Shown: one piece after another, positions 37,301 through 50,475 of the stretch | How positions within the stretch are numbered: position 1 is the first letter of the stretch | Layout: each line of letters begins with the position of its first letter | DNA from: Rotaria macrura | Lineage: Eukaryota > Rotifera > Eurotatoria > Philodinida > Philodinidae | Direction: 5' to 3' | Assembly (NCBI GenBank): GCA_900239685.1 | Contig: OENT01000113.1 | Coordinates: forward strand, 124,001-188,000 | DNA: 64,000 bases | Position numbers and translations under genes: made by a program | The notes under the pieces: generated by a model | Seen by the model: only the letters and a program-made list of their open reading frames with translations | The model's database searches: none | Told to the model about the DNA's origin: nothing

Positions 37301-39838
37301 AAATAGAAAGTTGTCTTTTTTTCTGATTGGTGATCGCTTATCTCGACATTTATTCTATAATGATGGAATGCTGGTGATTTTTCACTAGTATATTAATGCC
37401 AATTTTCATACTTCTTTTTGATATGTTGATGAATTTAAATTGATTCGAAATATTCCTCTTGTTTTAGGACAGGACATAAGTACTGGTCGAATAGGCTTTG
37501 AACATTCAGAAAAATATAGATAATTGTCAATTGCATCATAATCTAATAAATACGCATGATTTGCATAAGTAATTAATTTAGTATTATCCGGTGTGAAATC
37601 ATAGTTGTTAACATCTGATAATTCTTTTATTTTATCAAGTTCATTTTCATTATTAAAATTCAATTTATATATTCCATTATTAAATAAACCATATAGAGAA
37701 GCTAGAAGGAAGAAACAAGTTCATGAATAAAACAAATCTTAAATCATTTGCTTTTACCAGATGAAAATAGATTGGTTCGCAGTGTGCATGTGTGCTTATC
37801 AGATTTTAATTGATAATTTTCACGGCATGAACAACGATATGAACCATGGGTATTTATACAATAATGATCACAAATGACTCTTTCACGACATTCATCGATG
37901 TCTTCACATATTCCAGTTGTTTCATTCATTCGAAAGCCCGTCTGACAAGTACAACGTTTGTGAAAATAACCTCGACAATATTGATGTTCTCCTGTACATG
38001 TATTATTTACTGTACAAGGTCGATTATTTAATGATAGAAAAGAAGAGCAGTCATCATTATCATCGATGTCTTCAATAAATATCGGATTACATTCACGCTT
38101 TATATCACATTCAATATTTTTTGGTAAACATTTATCTGTTAAACCACAACGATAAAATAATTTCTCAGTAACATAATCTTCTATGGGACAGCTACAAGAC
38201 ATTTCATCACTTCGATCATGACATTGACTGATCGTATCACAAGTATTTGATTTTGGGATACATAGTTTTGTTGATTTACATGTGAATTGATCACGTGTGC
38301 AAAATCGAGGAAAACCTTGTGGGAAATGAGAATGATGGAATTGCTTTTTTTTATCAAAAGGAAAAAATGATTGAAAATAAACATACGACAGATAGAAGGA
38401 GATTCATCACTCTTGTCAGCACAATCCTATATAAATTAAACGCAACATTTCGTTTCAAAGAATACAACGAAGACGTATGAAACTAACTTGAACTCCATCA
38501 CAAACAGCAGTAGATAATACACATTGATCTTTTGATTGACAAGTAAATTCATTTGATGCACATTGAACCGTCATTGAACAATCTATTCAATCATTCAAAA
38601 ACAACTTTGTTAAATAGATCTTTTACTTTTCTATTTACTTAATTCATCAGATGAATATGGATCAAGACAATCATTGAGTCCATTACATAGCCATGCTTTT
38701 GGTATGCAACGGTTAGTTATCTTACAATGATATTCATTTAATGAACAACTTATCAATGGATTTTGTTGTGCACATTGTTCATCAATAGCATCTCGACAAT
38801 CTATAACTCCATCGCAGACTGCCGATCTATTTAAGAATCGTGAAATTAAATTTGAAATGTTTTACGCTTAATTGAATCAATTCATATATAAAAATACATC
38901 TATATGTATGTATACATCTTATGCCCTAGGCAAAATCAAATCAGTATGACCCTTTTTTTCACTTGAAAGCTTATCTTTCTTGTATCTTAATTAATCATAC
39001 TCTAATCATTATATGAAAGTATAAATATATCTTATATATTTATACTTTCATGTATAATGTTCTGCCTTATAAGCATATTTAGCTGTTATTAGTACAAAAT
39101 AAACTAGTCTAAAGTTAATTCTCTTTGTTTTCTACATGTTTTGTTGATATGCTTGGTAAAAGAATGCCTGTTTTTAACCATTAATTACGAATAAATAATG
39201 ATAGAAAATTATGTCTAATGAATTTCATGAATCTGAATGGAGGCAATCAGTTTGAAACAATTATACATACATAAATATAAATATAAATATATCTATACAA
39301 TTTATATGAAATTCAACAAGTTCTATAATATTAACAATAATGAATCCTCAAGGCAAGCGTCTACTTTCCAATGAAAATGCACATATATAATGCTTCTCAT
39401 ATTACCTTTTAATACAAATTTGTACAGGACGTGAATATTGATAATGAATACCATGCTCAACTAGGCGTATACTGTGAAGTATATCTTGTTCACAATTGAT
39501 GGAATTATTTTGGTTGCATAAATCATTATTAATCAATGCTGTCGAACAATTTGTTTCATCTGTTTTATCGTGACAATTATATTCTCCGTTGCAAACGAAT
39601 GCATATGGCATACAACGTATAGTATCACAACGAAATAAATAGGATGGACAAAGAAAGGGACCATCTGATTCATAAGCAAAAAAAGAAGGACAAAAACAAT
39701 CAATATTAGAAGAAATCCGAAAAATTTCTTACCAAGTTTTTTATAATCATTATATAACATCTCCTGCTTTTCAGCATTAATTATGATTGAATAAATAATT
39801 AATTCGTATGAAACGATGTATATTAATAGTAATTGCAT
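25358..39838 (-). CDS. LDL-receptor-related / vitellogenin-receptor-like endocytic receptor
   Basis: Thirty-one exons join in one open frame (about 1,879 aa). High to low: 39838-39733, 39664-39406, 38826-38639, 38582-38488, 38426-38387, 38315-37758, 37701-37412, 36539-36343, 36280-36003, 35025-34927, 34832-34713, 34658-34523, 34469-34366, 33004-32846, 32776-32684, 32617-32441, 32363-32225, 32165-31933, 30941-30842, 30783-30633, 30576-30469, 30418-30254, 30203-29989, 28908-28682, 28630-28433, 28211-28119, 28056-27820, 27757-27544, 26122-26018, 25961-25854, 25805-25358. Order of parts: signal peptide; six LDLa repeats (C-D-x(3)-D-C...S-D-E); two EGF modules, one with D-I-D-E-C; a YWTD-type propeller; EGF; six more LDLa repeats; two EGFs; a second propeller; several EGFs (the last GFTGRNC); a transmembrane helix (FLIVSTCVILVIIGYAFL); and a tail of about 110 residues. 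This is the layout of vitellogenin receptors and small LRPs, which take up lipoprotein by endocytosis. The tail has NPNF beside the membrane rather than a classical NPxY, plus YSHV as a possible YxxPhi signal. One boundary (27820 or 27811) is ambiguous, as both keep the frame. The ligand is unknown. Confidence 0.88.
35826..35931. mobile_element. 106-bp hAT-like MITE with 8-bp target-site duplication
   Basis: It lies in intron 9 of the LRP-like gene. The ends are CAAGGGGGGAAAAGCTGATTC and, reverse-complemented from the right, CAAGGGGGAAAAAGCTGAATC (19 of 21 match). The 8-bp GTCTTATC flanks it directly at 35818-35825 and 35932-35939. An 8-bp duplication and CA(A)GGGG ends are standard for the hAT superfamily. 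The interior is made of GATTCT and GAATCT words in alternating orientation. With no coding capacity it must have been moved by a transposase encoded elsewhere. Confidence 0.85.
36900..36979. repeat. TTCCGGTT-word cluster in an LRP intron
   Basis: About eighty bases in intron 7 repeat variants of GTTCCGGTTG, TTCCGATTCC and TCTCGGTTA. Composition and word-repetition resemble the interiors of the small elements nearby, but no flanking inverted repeats are evident. It may be an eroded copy. Confidence 0.35.
37175..37200. repeat. (CT)n microsatellite
   Basis: A short CT-repeat tract lies inside intron 7 of the LRP-like gene. No function is suggested. Confidence 0.8.
39014..39050. repeat. Perfect 17-bp hairpin in an LRP intron
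   Basis: TGAAAGTATAAATATAT is followed by a 3-base loop and its exact complement. It lies in intron 2 of the LRP-like gene. Its AT-richness makes chance possible, but a 17-bp perfect stem is longer than expected at random. No role assigned. Confidence 0.7.
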
Positions 39839-42800
39839 TGTTTCGCTTCAGAGTTATTTCTATTTATAAGGATGAATGAATAAATAGGATGAATCAAACA
39901 TGAAAGAATCAGAAAAAAAAACGACAAGAGTATAGAATAAGCATATACACAATCGATCAACATACGATGGGTATTTTTTCTGTCGATCCAACAGTTAGTC
40001 GAAGTGCGAGTGGTAGTGATGAATACTAAGTTCATCATTCGTTTCTTTTTTCTCTGTTCTGCTCGTTTTTTCTCTCTCTTGTAGTGGACTATTTCACGAG
40101 TACAACTTCGGATCCAATTTTTCCCTCTCTCTCTCCTCTTCTCTTCTCTTCTCATTTGTAAACTAACGATTGCTGTTTAAAGAAGATTACAACAGAGAAT
40201 AGGAGAAGGAAAAAGAAAAGAAGTTCCATCGATGAACACTCGATAGGGATCGTGCATTCTTATTAAAAGATGTGTGACATTGTTATCACGAAGATTTAAT
40301 CAAGAAACAATAAAAAACAACTCTTCTGTCAATAACAGATGTATTTTTAGAATCAATGATGTTGGACAACGAGCAGCTAATTCTAACGATCTAATAGGTT
40401 TTTTACTATCTATCATTTTCATATAATGACATTATACGAAAGAATTTACTTCTTCGACGTGCATGCAATGTTTTGACTCTCGTTGTATTCATGTTCTTTG
40501 CTTTCGGAGAGAATCTGATAGTCGAGAAGAAGTCTATTCATGAATAGAATTATAACGAAGTAAACAGCTGCTAGAATAAAACATAACCTGGCAGTGTCAT
40601 TTGTCAATAACCTACTGTGAAGTTATCATTAACTCGTTCGCACAACTGTCACGTCTCTATTGCATTACATCAACACTTCAGTTGGCATACAAAGTATAGA
40701 ATTCATTGTAATATTAAATTAATTTTTGTCGCTATGTTTTTAATACAAGCATAAGAATATATCTTCAACGAACTTTATGTTTACTAATCAATCTTGCTAA
40801 CAATTTAGAATCGACTTTTTTCTTTGACTAGAGTAGTTTCCTCAATTAGCAATTGTAGACTTGTGTTTATATAGAAGCTCATACAATAGATTTTAGTCAG
40901 AGTAAACATAAATATGTCATTCTAACAAAAGAAATAGCAATAAGTTGCATGTGAAATAGAAAAAAATATATATATATGCATCAGGCGAAAACGAAATTCT
41001 GTCAAGTATAGAAAAATCGATCATAGGAAGAAAATTAATGCAACAGAATATCTCAGCTTATTTAAATCAAGCTCCTGCTGGTTGTCTGATAGAGTGATGT
41101 GTGTGTGAATTTTTTATAGAAAACTACAGATGAATAGAAGCGTTGAGATGTTCTATGCACAAACTCATCATAGATAGCAATAGTTCATAAAAATATCTAT
41201 ACTAAAGTGATCGCTTAATTACATAACATCGATAAGATTGAATATGAAGATCTTGAATCTAGATGGTATTTTCTGTTATATTTGACTTCATAATGTTATC
41301 GATATCTTTTTGATTAACAACAAGTTTTCTCTTTGACATTGAAAGAACGTCTATAATTAAGATGAAACTTATTTTTTGTATCACTTACGTAAGTCAGAAA
41401 CGCTTGTTACTCAATTCTAACATTTAAACAGATCATTAGACCTTGATCTTATACATGAGCAATGTCGAACTTTAATTTATCAGCTCTATTAGAATATTTT
41501 AAAACAATATGTCTATGTGCAGTATATACATTTGGTACGCTGTTATTTTCACACTTACTTTCTATCTATATTTACAACAAGGAAGTTTAATACAGAGTTA
41601 AAATCAAGTAAAAACAATCTTCTCTTGTTTTGGATAAAAGAAACACTTAACAATACTTTCAAAAAACTGTAACCTGAAGACACTGTTTTATTCTCCTTTT
41701 GTATGATTCGATCGACAAGACATGAAATGATAACAGAAAAAAACGTCGACATTCACAGAAACAAACAAAAGTATAGAGAATCTATCATTTTACTTAAAAA
41801 TAATAGATGCGTTGATTTTACAAGAGATGATTTAAAAATAATGCACAAAGTATGAATGAAGGAAGTTCGATCGTTTCCACGCGTCAAGACTAGGGATGTT
41901 TAGAATCAGTTAGAAATTCGGTAGCCGCAGCAGATACACGAATCATGAGGTCTGAATTTTTATGATTCTGAAACTAGAGACTTTCGTTAAATATTTTAAC
42001 ACTTCCAATGAATTATCAATCATATATATAGATGTATTAAGACATAGCAAAAATAACTTGAAAAAGAGGCAGCGAATCAAATAGGAATCCAATGTTGAAA
42101 TAGCTGGAGGACACGTTACTTGAGCAGTGTATTATTCCTGAAGCAGTACGATCAATATTGAGAGTCATAACTCACAGACGATAATCAACGTAGTAGTGAA
42201 GTGGTCAATGATTTTGATGGAAACCTATGCGATGCAATATCAATAACAAGAATCATTCATGTTTTTTTCTTCTTTCGGTGAAGTGAAACCCGATCTAACC
42301 CAACGTTGATTATACTACATACTATAGTATTATTAGTGAGGGACACTTACTTGTTACTTTTTTTTCTCAAGCTTCCTGTTTTTTTTGGAATACATAATTT
42401 ACGCTATGTTAATTAACATTCTTTTTACACTGAATCGATATCAATAGAAAGGAAACGAAGCCATTTGTTAAAGCAAAAATATCTTCGAGAATAATTGGAA
42501 TATTTTTTCAAATTGGACATCTTTTATGCATGTCTGAGAAGTAAAATGTACTGCATTCATTCTGCCATTCTATTCCGAACGTTAAACAATAAATGTTCGA
42601 GATAATCTACGTCTGCTTAGTACACTTATCATTAGTAGGAGTATATAGTAGTCGTGTATGCAATACAACCTCCTGTCGATGAATATTACTGTCACTTTAG
42701 CAAAGCATTAAATATCAAGTAGCTTACTACTTTTGAACCTAACACGTTCGTGGGCAACGTTATTCAGCAACATTCATTCGAATGTGAAACTTTGATGTAC

Positions 42801-43499
42801 ATCTCATCGAATTTTCACTGCATCAAAAGGTTTGAATTTTCATTCGGCTATATTGAGTACAGACAGAAGCAAACGAAGTATTCTACTTTTCAGTCAATTC
42901 ACTTTATGACTTACAATTAATCTGATTAATAATTAATTCGTGTTATCATTAGATGTAAGATGGAATTCTGTCATGTCATTACTTTCCGTGACATTTACAG
43001 TAACAAAAAAAAAAATAAAAAGCAATTATGGTGCATTAGTGAAAATTCGTCAAGATGACAGAATGACAAACTTGCACGTATATTTATTTAATAGAGGTTA
43101 AGATAGCATTGGCAATTATGAAAACTTGGGTTAAGTTCAAATTACAATTACAATTGTGTTCACGTTTGTGTGACACGAAATCATAGCAGTGTTAGTGATA
43201 TCGATATGTATGTACACGCACTATACTACATTCTAAGCGATGATTCATTTTAATTATCGCTATTCGTTATTTTTCGTATCAATGAAATTTCATTCATTTG
43301 AAATTAGTTGCTTTTTAATCATAAAAAATTCTAGTAAATTGTTTTGAAATTTTTCGTAATAATATATTTGAAATAAATGAATAGGTCTTTTGAATTTAAT
43401 CTGTTTACCTTAGTCCAATCAAAACACAGCGAGGCAAACGTTATAAAACAAAGAGGATGAAGACGAATTCGATGTTTTCGTTACTTGTCACTTTCGATC
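39839..43499. other. Spacer between divergent LRP-like and CHEK1 genes
   Basis: The two genes point away from each other across this 3.7 kb. The part next to the LRP start (about 40040-40150) is rich in TC/TTTC runs, as in many promoter-proximal regions. No other gene is seen. A small inverted-repeat element at 41890-41977 is listed separately. Confidence 0.5.
41890..41977. repeat. 88-bp imperfect terminal-inverted-repeat element
   Basis: The left end reads CTAGGGATGTTTAGAATCA. The right end, reverse-complemented, reads CTAGTTTCAGAATCATAAA. The match is imperfect but continues into AAATTC-type sequence on both sides. GAATC words recur inside, as in the element at 35826. No target-site duplication is recognisable, so this could be an eroded relative. 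Confidence 0.4.
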
Positions 43500-46400
43500 A
43501 TGTGGCAATTTACAGAAACATTAGGTGAAGGAGCCTATGGCGAGTATGTGAGCGAAAGTTTCTCGTTAATTTATTCATCGATTTCAATATTTAGAGTCGT
43601 TCTTGCTAAAAATGTTAATACAAACGAATTTGCTGCTGTTAAAGTTATTGATATAAATCGTCTGAAAGGGAATGATGTTGTCATACGAAAAGAAGTAAGC
43701 ATTTCTTTTATAATTTACAAATAAAAACAAAAGAAAATGGATTAAACTTCAGATTGATTTACATAAATTATTTCGACATGAAAATATAATTCGATTTTAT
43801 GGTTACAAACAACAATATTCAAATTACTATCTATTTCTTGAATATGCCGCTGGCGGAGAATTGTTCGATAAAATTGGTTTAATTTTTATTCTAATTCAAA
43901 ATAAGAAATATGAACAATATGTGTTTCATTTCTTTTAGAACCCGATGTTGGAATGCCAGAATATCTTGCACAAAATTATTTTAAACAAGTTGTAGCTGGA
44001 ATGGTATGAAGAGAGCTTAGATAGAAAATATATATATGAACTTATAATTAATAAGACTATTTTAGGCTTATCTACACAGTCTAGGTGTTGCACATCGAGG
44101 TTTGATAATAAACACCTTCACATTACATTTCTTGTATGTAATTATTTATTTATTCTCTTAATTAGATCTGAAACCAGAAAATCTTCTCATAGCGAATAAT
44201 AGTAAGATGTACTACGAACAAGAATCATTTGAATTATTTATTTATGATTTTATTTAGATGCACTAAAAATTTGTGACTTCGGTTTAGCAACACTTTTTCG
44301 TAGTCAAACTACAAAGGAAGAACGAAAATTGACTACATATTGTGGTACAGCACCATATTCATCTCCAGAGGTAATACATCCAGTGGCATGCAACTTTTCA
44401 TTAGTTAATAGTGAGATTGATCGTTTGTATTCATGATGAGAAGTTAGTTTTTCCCTTTGCTTTTGTACTGAATAATATGTGTTGGATTTGAAGTGGAAGG
44501 TTCATGAATTTCACGAAGTCGGCTATTGAGAAAGAAAACATTCATTTTACTACTAATCACTACGAATCAATTCCAGTCGTAATTAATTTTAGCATACATA
44601 AGTCACGGTAGTCAAAAAGTCGTAACTAATATTATTCCACCATCAACCAGATTTACTCCATTGGAAAATAGGGGCCTTCGTTTTATCAGGACTATTGGAC
44701 CATATATAATGAGAATGAGATCAAGCTAGGATATGATCATTATTTACAAGGAAGTATATTTGATATCTTGGGTTTAACTCAGTAGTACTACATCAGTGGA
44801 TGGTGTTTTTTTTCCATAGAATAGATTGTATGAAACTATTACATGAATCAACTATTGATTGTAAATTATTTAGTTTATCTAACAATCATTTCTTCAGAAG
44901 TCATAATTAGATTTTAGCTAATATATAGGCATACCTATGAAAATCTAAGTGAAGTATGAATCCATCATTAAACTTTAAGAAACTTCCCAGTCGAATATAA
45001 AGCTGATAACTAGTTATTTATTTAAAACAAAGAAAAACGAATGTTCTACTCATCTAACGTATAAATTGATGATTATTACAATGAAACGAATAAAATACCG
45101 AGGAAATTCATTCAATCTTGTTGGATGACTTAAAATTTTCTATATATTTTGGACTTCATTAGTAAGTACTTTCAAATTTGAACTTGAAGAGCTCTAATTA
45201 ACTAGGAAACAGAGTACATCATCAAGGGTGTTTGGATTTTCTGTAAATAGTCTTCTGATGAAAAGTCATGAATATTACAATGGTTGCAATAGAATGTGAT
45301 TTTTGATCTACATATTTTTCTACTAGTTTGTTTTTCTTATTCTATCGGTATCTGAAAAGCCATTCCATTCTGGTTACTCTCTAAATTCTTACTTACGAGA
45401 ATTGCTCAGTAGAAAACTCCGTTTCTTACCTGAATCGTTATGTAAATCTTAGCGGATCATGTATAAAATGGTAGACAACAGGCGCATTAAAAAAGAAATG
45501 ATCTTTCACTTTCCGACTAACTTATGATGGAGTAGTTCTGCGTTCTCATGTTTCTTTGATGATAGAATGTGTGTGCCATTCATCGTACTTTGTCTGATAT
45601 GTTTTCAATTAATAGTTTGAAATGAAAATAAGTGATTAAGAATATGAATCATTATTCGATTCAAATAGTAAAGCATACAATCTAGTGAGAGAAAACATGA
45701 TTTTCGGAAAGAGAATTACGAGGACTTTCTTTCTAGTTGATTCGATGAGTGCATATGAAAGCGAAACGCATACGTGTAAAATATTCTCTATTTGATGAGT
45801 AGAGTTAATGCTATACTAAGTGTCAACTACTAGTTTCATACATAATAATAGTGAAATACAAACGATGTTTTGATTAATATGTATTTAATAATGTAATCAA
45901 CTGTTTCCCTATAGATTAGTCTGTTGTCAAGAGCCATAATCAATCAGAAAGCAGCTGATAAAAAGGCATGCAATAAATATATAGACATAATCAAGTTGCC
46001 TGAGGCTATTTCGACATCATTACTGATTTTTGTTGTTCCATAATTGATATTCATTCACCATATTAGTCGCATAGCGCTGCAATGCTTAACCATTTTTTTG
46101 ATGGTTTTCTTGTAGGTATGGGCAAAAACACCTTATCGAGGTGAGCCAGTTGATGTATGGTCTTGTGGTATTATTTTGACAGCAATGCTTACTGGAGGTA
46201 TACTTGTAATAAATCACTTTCCATATTACTATCGAATTTTTCTAGAATTACCATGGGATCAGCCATCCTATCAAAATCCTGAATATAAGCGTTGGCTAGA
46301 TCGAGATTATTATCATAATCCATGGAAGAAGATTGATAATATGATACTTAGTATGAAAGAAAACTATCAATTACCGTATTCTGTTGAATTCATGATCTAC

Positions 46401-48034
46401 TACGCTTCTCTTTTGTTTTGAACTTCGTTAGATCTTCTTCGCCGAATTCTTATTCATGATCCAGCACAACGTGCAAGAGTTATTGATATACAAAGTCATA
46501 AATGGATGTCTAAAGTCTATCCACAAGGTATAATCATTTTTTCGAAAAGGAAACTTCATATAAGTATTATTCGCATTGATTTTATTTTATCTCTAGATGG
46601 TACGGAATCAGATCATCAATTGTTAAAACGCATGGCGTATGTATTCTTTATATATAGATATATAGGCGCGAGTCACATCACACATAACAGGATATAATCA
46701 ATCTTCAATAGATATTAATTCTGAAAACATTATCTTGGCATATACAAATATGAAAATGTTGCATGAAAATTTCATGAGAGATTCTACGATCGAAATATCA
46801 TATTCGTGCAATATTCTTTTGGAGAAGACAAATCATTTTTTGACAGATTCTGAAAAACAATTGACAAAATTTAAAAAATGAATCCTTGAATCTCTTGTTC
46901 AGATATATGAGTACTTTGTTTTTTTCTCACCTCCATGTGTAACTAATGATAGATGGATTGATTCTTTGTGAATAATCATAATATGATTGATAAGAAACAC
47001 AAATGAATGATGACAATGTAGTCGTCGAGAAACATTCTGAAAGGTATTATATTTGACTTACGACATACAGTCAAGATTTAAAACTATCCTATTTTTACTG
47101 GTAACTACTGTAGAATACTTTCTCGTGTACTGTAATGTCTTTTGTTCGAAAATATGTCAAGAAATTTATCACTGATGCTAAATATAAAAAGAATTACTTT
47201 AACAAGATTTCAATATTGTCATTCATACTTGCTGTATATTTACCAAGTCATACGACTGATACATGATTTGATTCGTGCACACGTATAAAATTGATATGAA
47301 ATCCTTTGTTTTAATTTCAGTGTAAAATACGAAGAACCATGCTGGTCATTAACGCAACCGAATCAAAGTACAACATCAACTGTTATATCGTCATCGTCGA
47401 CAGATGATTCCATGGTTAATTGTATATCACAACCAATTAAACTTGACGATCTTATTCTTATAACTGAACCAAGATCACTTAGTGAAATGGGTGACGTAAG
47501 TGTGAGATAGTTTTTATATTTTCGTTTAATTATACGCTTAACTATTTATGAATTTTGAAGCATGACCCATCAGAACATCTTGTACATCGTATGACACGAG
47601 TTGTACTAGCAATATCGTTTGATGAAACACTTTATTTACTCAATCGATTATTTATTCATACGGGTTATACACCTAAACGTACAGCTGGCAATCAAGTAAA
47701 CATGAATTTCAATCGAAATAAATTATTGACTAAATTGAATATAATTTAGATAACTGTTGTTACACAAGATAAACGACATACTGAATTGATATTTAAAGTG
47801 AATCTATTCAAGATTCCTGATTCAAAAATTATGGCAGATTTTCGTTTATCGAAAGGTGATGGTATTGAATTTAAACGTAAGTTTGTTGAAATACGTGAAC
47901 GTCTTGTTCAATTGGCAACTGCATGGTCAAGTGGTGGTGGTGGTTCAGCTTGTTTTAATCATACAGATACATCATCAACATTAACCGCTGGAAACAACAG
48001 TGCCAATCAATTACAAGAAGCAATGGATACATAG
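43500..48034 (+). CDS. CHEK1: Checkpoint kinase 1 (serine/threonine kinase)
   Basis: Fourteen exons give 477 aa (human CHK1 is 476): 43500-43543, 43595-43694, 43753-43876, 43939-44003, 44066-44099, 44166-44201, 44258-44370, 46116-46197, 46246-46350, 46432-46527, 46597-46636, 47321-47495, 47561-47695, 47750-48034. The start is the ATG of MWQFTETLGEGAYGE. Kinase landmarks: the glycine loop GEGAYGE, the lysine in AAVKVID, AHRDLKPENLL, DFGLATLF, CGTAPYSSPE in place of the usual APE, and PVDVWSCGIILTAML. The C-terminal regulatory (KA1-like) domain has RMTRVV (CM1-like) and DFRLSKGDGIEFKR (CM2), both diagnostic of CHK1. TQ and SQ sites lie in the linker (SLTQP, ISQP), as expected for ATR targets. 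CHK1 halts the cell cycle after replication stress or DNA damage. Intron 7 is unusually long (1.75 kb) for this gene. Confidence 0.96.
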
Positions 48035-48091
48035 AAAAGAGAATTTATTATTATTATTTTTCCTTTTGTCTCTGATGTGTTGTATTAAAAC

Positions 48092-48097
48092 AATAAA
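48092..48097 (+). promoter_or_regulatory. Polyadenylation signal AATAAA of CHEK1
   Basis: A canonical AATAAA lies 58 nt after the CHEK1 stop codon, the expected distance for a short 3' untranslated region. Confidence 0.5.
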
Positions 48098-50475
48098 TTG
48101 AGTTTATTCTTCAAAATCATTTTGTTGTATCGAATTTCATGTTAACTAATAACCTTATTAGTAAATGAATAATGTAAATATGTTTGGTAATTTTCGATCA
48201 AGAGAAAGTTATTAAGTATACTATTGATTTCGTTGCGGAATGATACAGTCTCTTGAGAAAACGGCTTTCGATTTTAAAAATTTTAATTAAAAATAAAGAA
48301 AATTTCTTTGATATTGATGATTCACAAACAAATATATCAATGCAGAATCAGACATGATATTTCTTTCGTTTCCTTAGAAAATATGCATCATTCGTTTGAT
48401 CAAATCAGACACACGAGATTGAGTCAAACTTGCTTACTAAACTACAATGGTTATATTTATGCAGAGTTTTAACTCAGCATATTCTCTTCTAAGTGAATAT
48501 GTATGCGCTAGATCATAATAGTATTTGTAATTTGGAAGACATATTTTCCGAGAAAATCTTGATGAGATTATGATTGTTAGAATGTAAAGATGAGACAAGC
48601 AAGCAGTAATATTCTTGTATTGACTATGAAGTAGTGAGCTCAACGAGAAGGAGGCAGAACATTGCTACTTATAATTCAATTACCTTCGGAAAACAGCATG
48701 AAAATTCGAAAAATATATTCTAGTCTCATGTGTAATTTCTATTGATTATACTTTAATTATTCTATAAGTCAAATTTTTGAATGTTTCTTCTTTATCAAAT
48801 ATTTACATTCTTAAATTTCATTTCACTTTTAAAGACGAACGAACATATGCTGGAAGAGCAATAATTTAATTCTTGTCAATCAAAATTATATGACTATAAT
48901 TTAGTGAGATTTCTGTTCACATTCATAATGAATGTCAAAATTCAGATTAGTGAAGGTAAATGCAAAAAAAGAAAAAAAGCTTCTGTTTTCATGTAAGATA
49001 TGCCAGTGCATTGCATGATATTTACTTCAGATTATTGGATCTAGGTTGTAAAACTTGAATTGATAGGCCTTGTGCACAGTGGGACAACTCACAATCAGAA
49101 CATCGATCAATTTAAAAAAGAAGCACAAGTTCTGATAGATTCAAAAAAAACAAATAGTAATGAAACATTCGTTGGAAACGATTATTAACTCGGACAATGT
49201 ATGATGAAATGATCACAGTTAAAATAGTTTCTATTTGATTTTTTTAATTTACCGTATAGCTTTCAACCAGCCGTATATTATACTTAGTTTGAACAACACA
49301 ACAATATTTGAAATAATCAAAAATGTTAATCTGTCACACATGTTTTACATGCCCATACAAAATCAACAATACAAGATTCGACATCGGGTTATATTGCTAT
49401 GAATTCGTATTTTTCTCAAAGATCGATCAGAAGTATAGATCATTTAGAACGAGTACTTCTCGTTGCTTAGTCACGGATCTTATTCCTAGAAAACAATAGC
49501 TTGGCTGAACAACTCAATTATTAACTGATAAAATTGATTCATCTATTCATCTTTAAAATAATATGAAAACCTAGATACAAAATTTCATGTGGCTTTCATG
49601 ATTTGCTACATCATACATATCCTAAGCTTCAGATTGTATCAATGGATAGTAAAAACAAGGAGTTATTATTCCCATCATTACCAAACAGACAAGCAATCTT
49701 CTTGAATCTATTTTTCTTCATAATTTCAGTTGTCAATCGTCTTCATCTATTTCTTGTTTGTCTAATGTACACCTAATTGGTGTGAAACAGAATGCAGATC
49801 ATTTTGGCACATGTAGTACAATCGTTAAAATACATCCAGTGAAAAGAACAAGAAATGAAGAGAAAAAAAGAAACTAAAGAAACCAAAAAAAAATAATATC
49901 AGAATAAAATTTCGCACAAACACATGAACACATATTGATTCTGACTGGTAGTTCCACGAGCAGAAGAAAAATAAATAAATATATATGTATATATAGGATT
50001 TATATTGCTAACGCACCAACAACAAACGAAAAGGCATATATATTTATGTTTATATGTCTGATGTACGTCTGGGACAGTAGTGTCAAAGAGAAAAAAATAA
50101 TACAGAACCGATTGCGCACATACACACATATTAATTTTTCAAGAGTATAAAAGATTACACATACTCGTATATACAAAAAAAACGATAAAACAAAAGAGAT
50201 GGGATGATAGAATGTCTAGCCCAAACAAGAAAAACAAATGCAAGATATACCATACATATAAATCATTTTCTTTCTTTTTTTATCAATTTGTTTGTTTAGA
50301 GGAAAAAGAATAAGAAGAATGATAGTAATACACACATACAATTACCGGTTCAATAAAAACACCGATTTAACTAATACACATAAGGAGATAGATAGATAGA
50401 TTGATAGATATATATATATAGAGAGAGAGAGAGAGAATGACGAGATCCACAGTTATATAGAGAGTAAATACGAAA
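48098..50475. other. Spacer between convergent CHEK1 and SHOC2
   Basis: The 3' ends of the two genes face each other here. No coding region is supported. Short open frames at 49899-50150 lie in low-complexity AT-rich DNA. A compound GATA/TA/GA microsatellite occupies 50387-50437. Confidence 0.5.
50387..50437. repeat. Compound microsatellite (GATA)n-(TA)n-(GA)n
   Basis: Short GATA, TA and GA tracts run one into the next just beyond the 3' end of SHOC2. Simple-sequence DNA of no evident function. Confidence 0.9.

Noticed and set aside
39823..40155. A 110-codon minus-strand frame upstream of the LRP start
   Set aside because: It is arginine/lysine/glutamate-rich sequence from polypyrimidine tracts in the promoter-proximal region. 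The signal peptide at 39838 is the better start.
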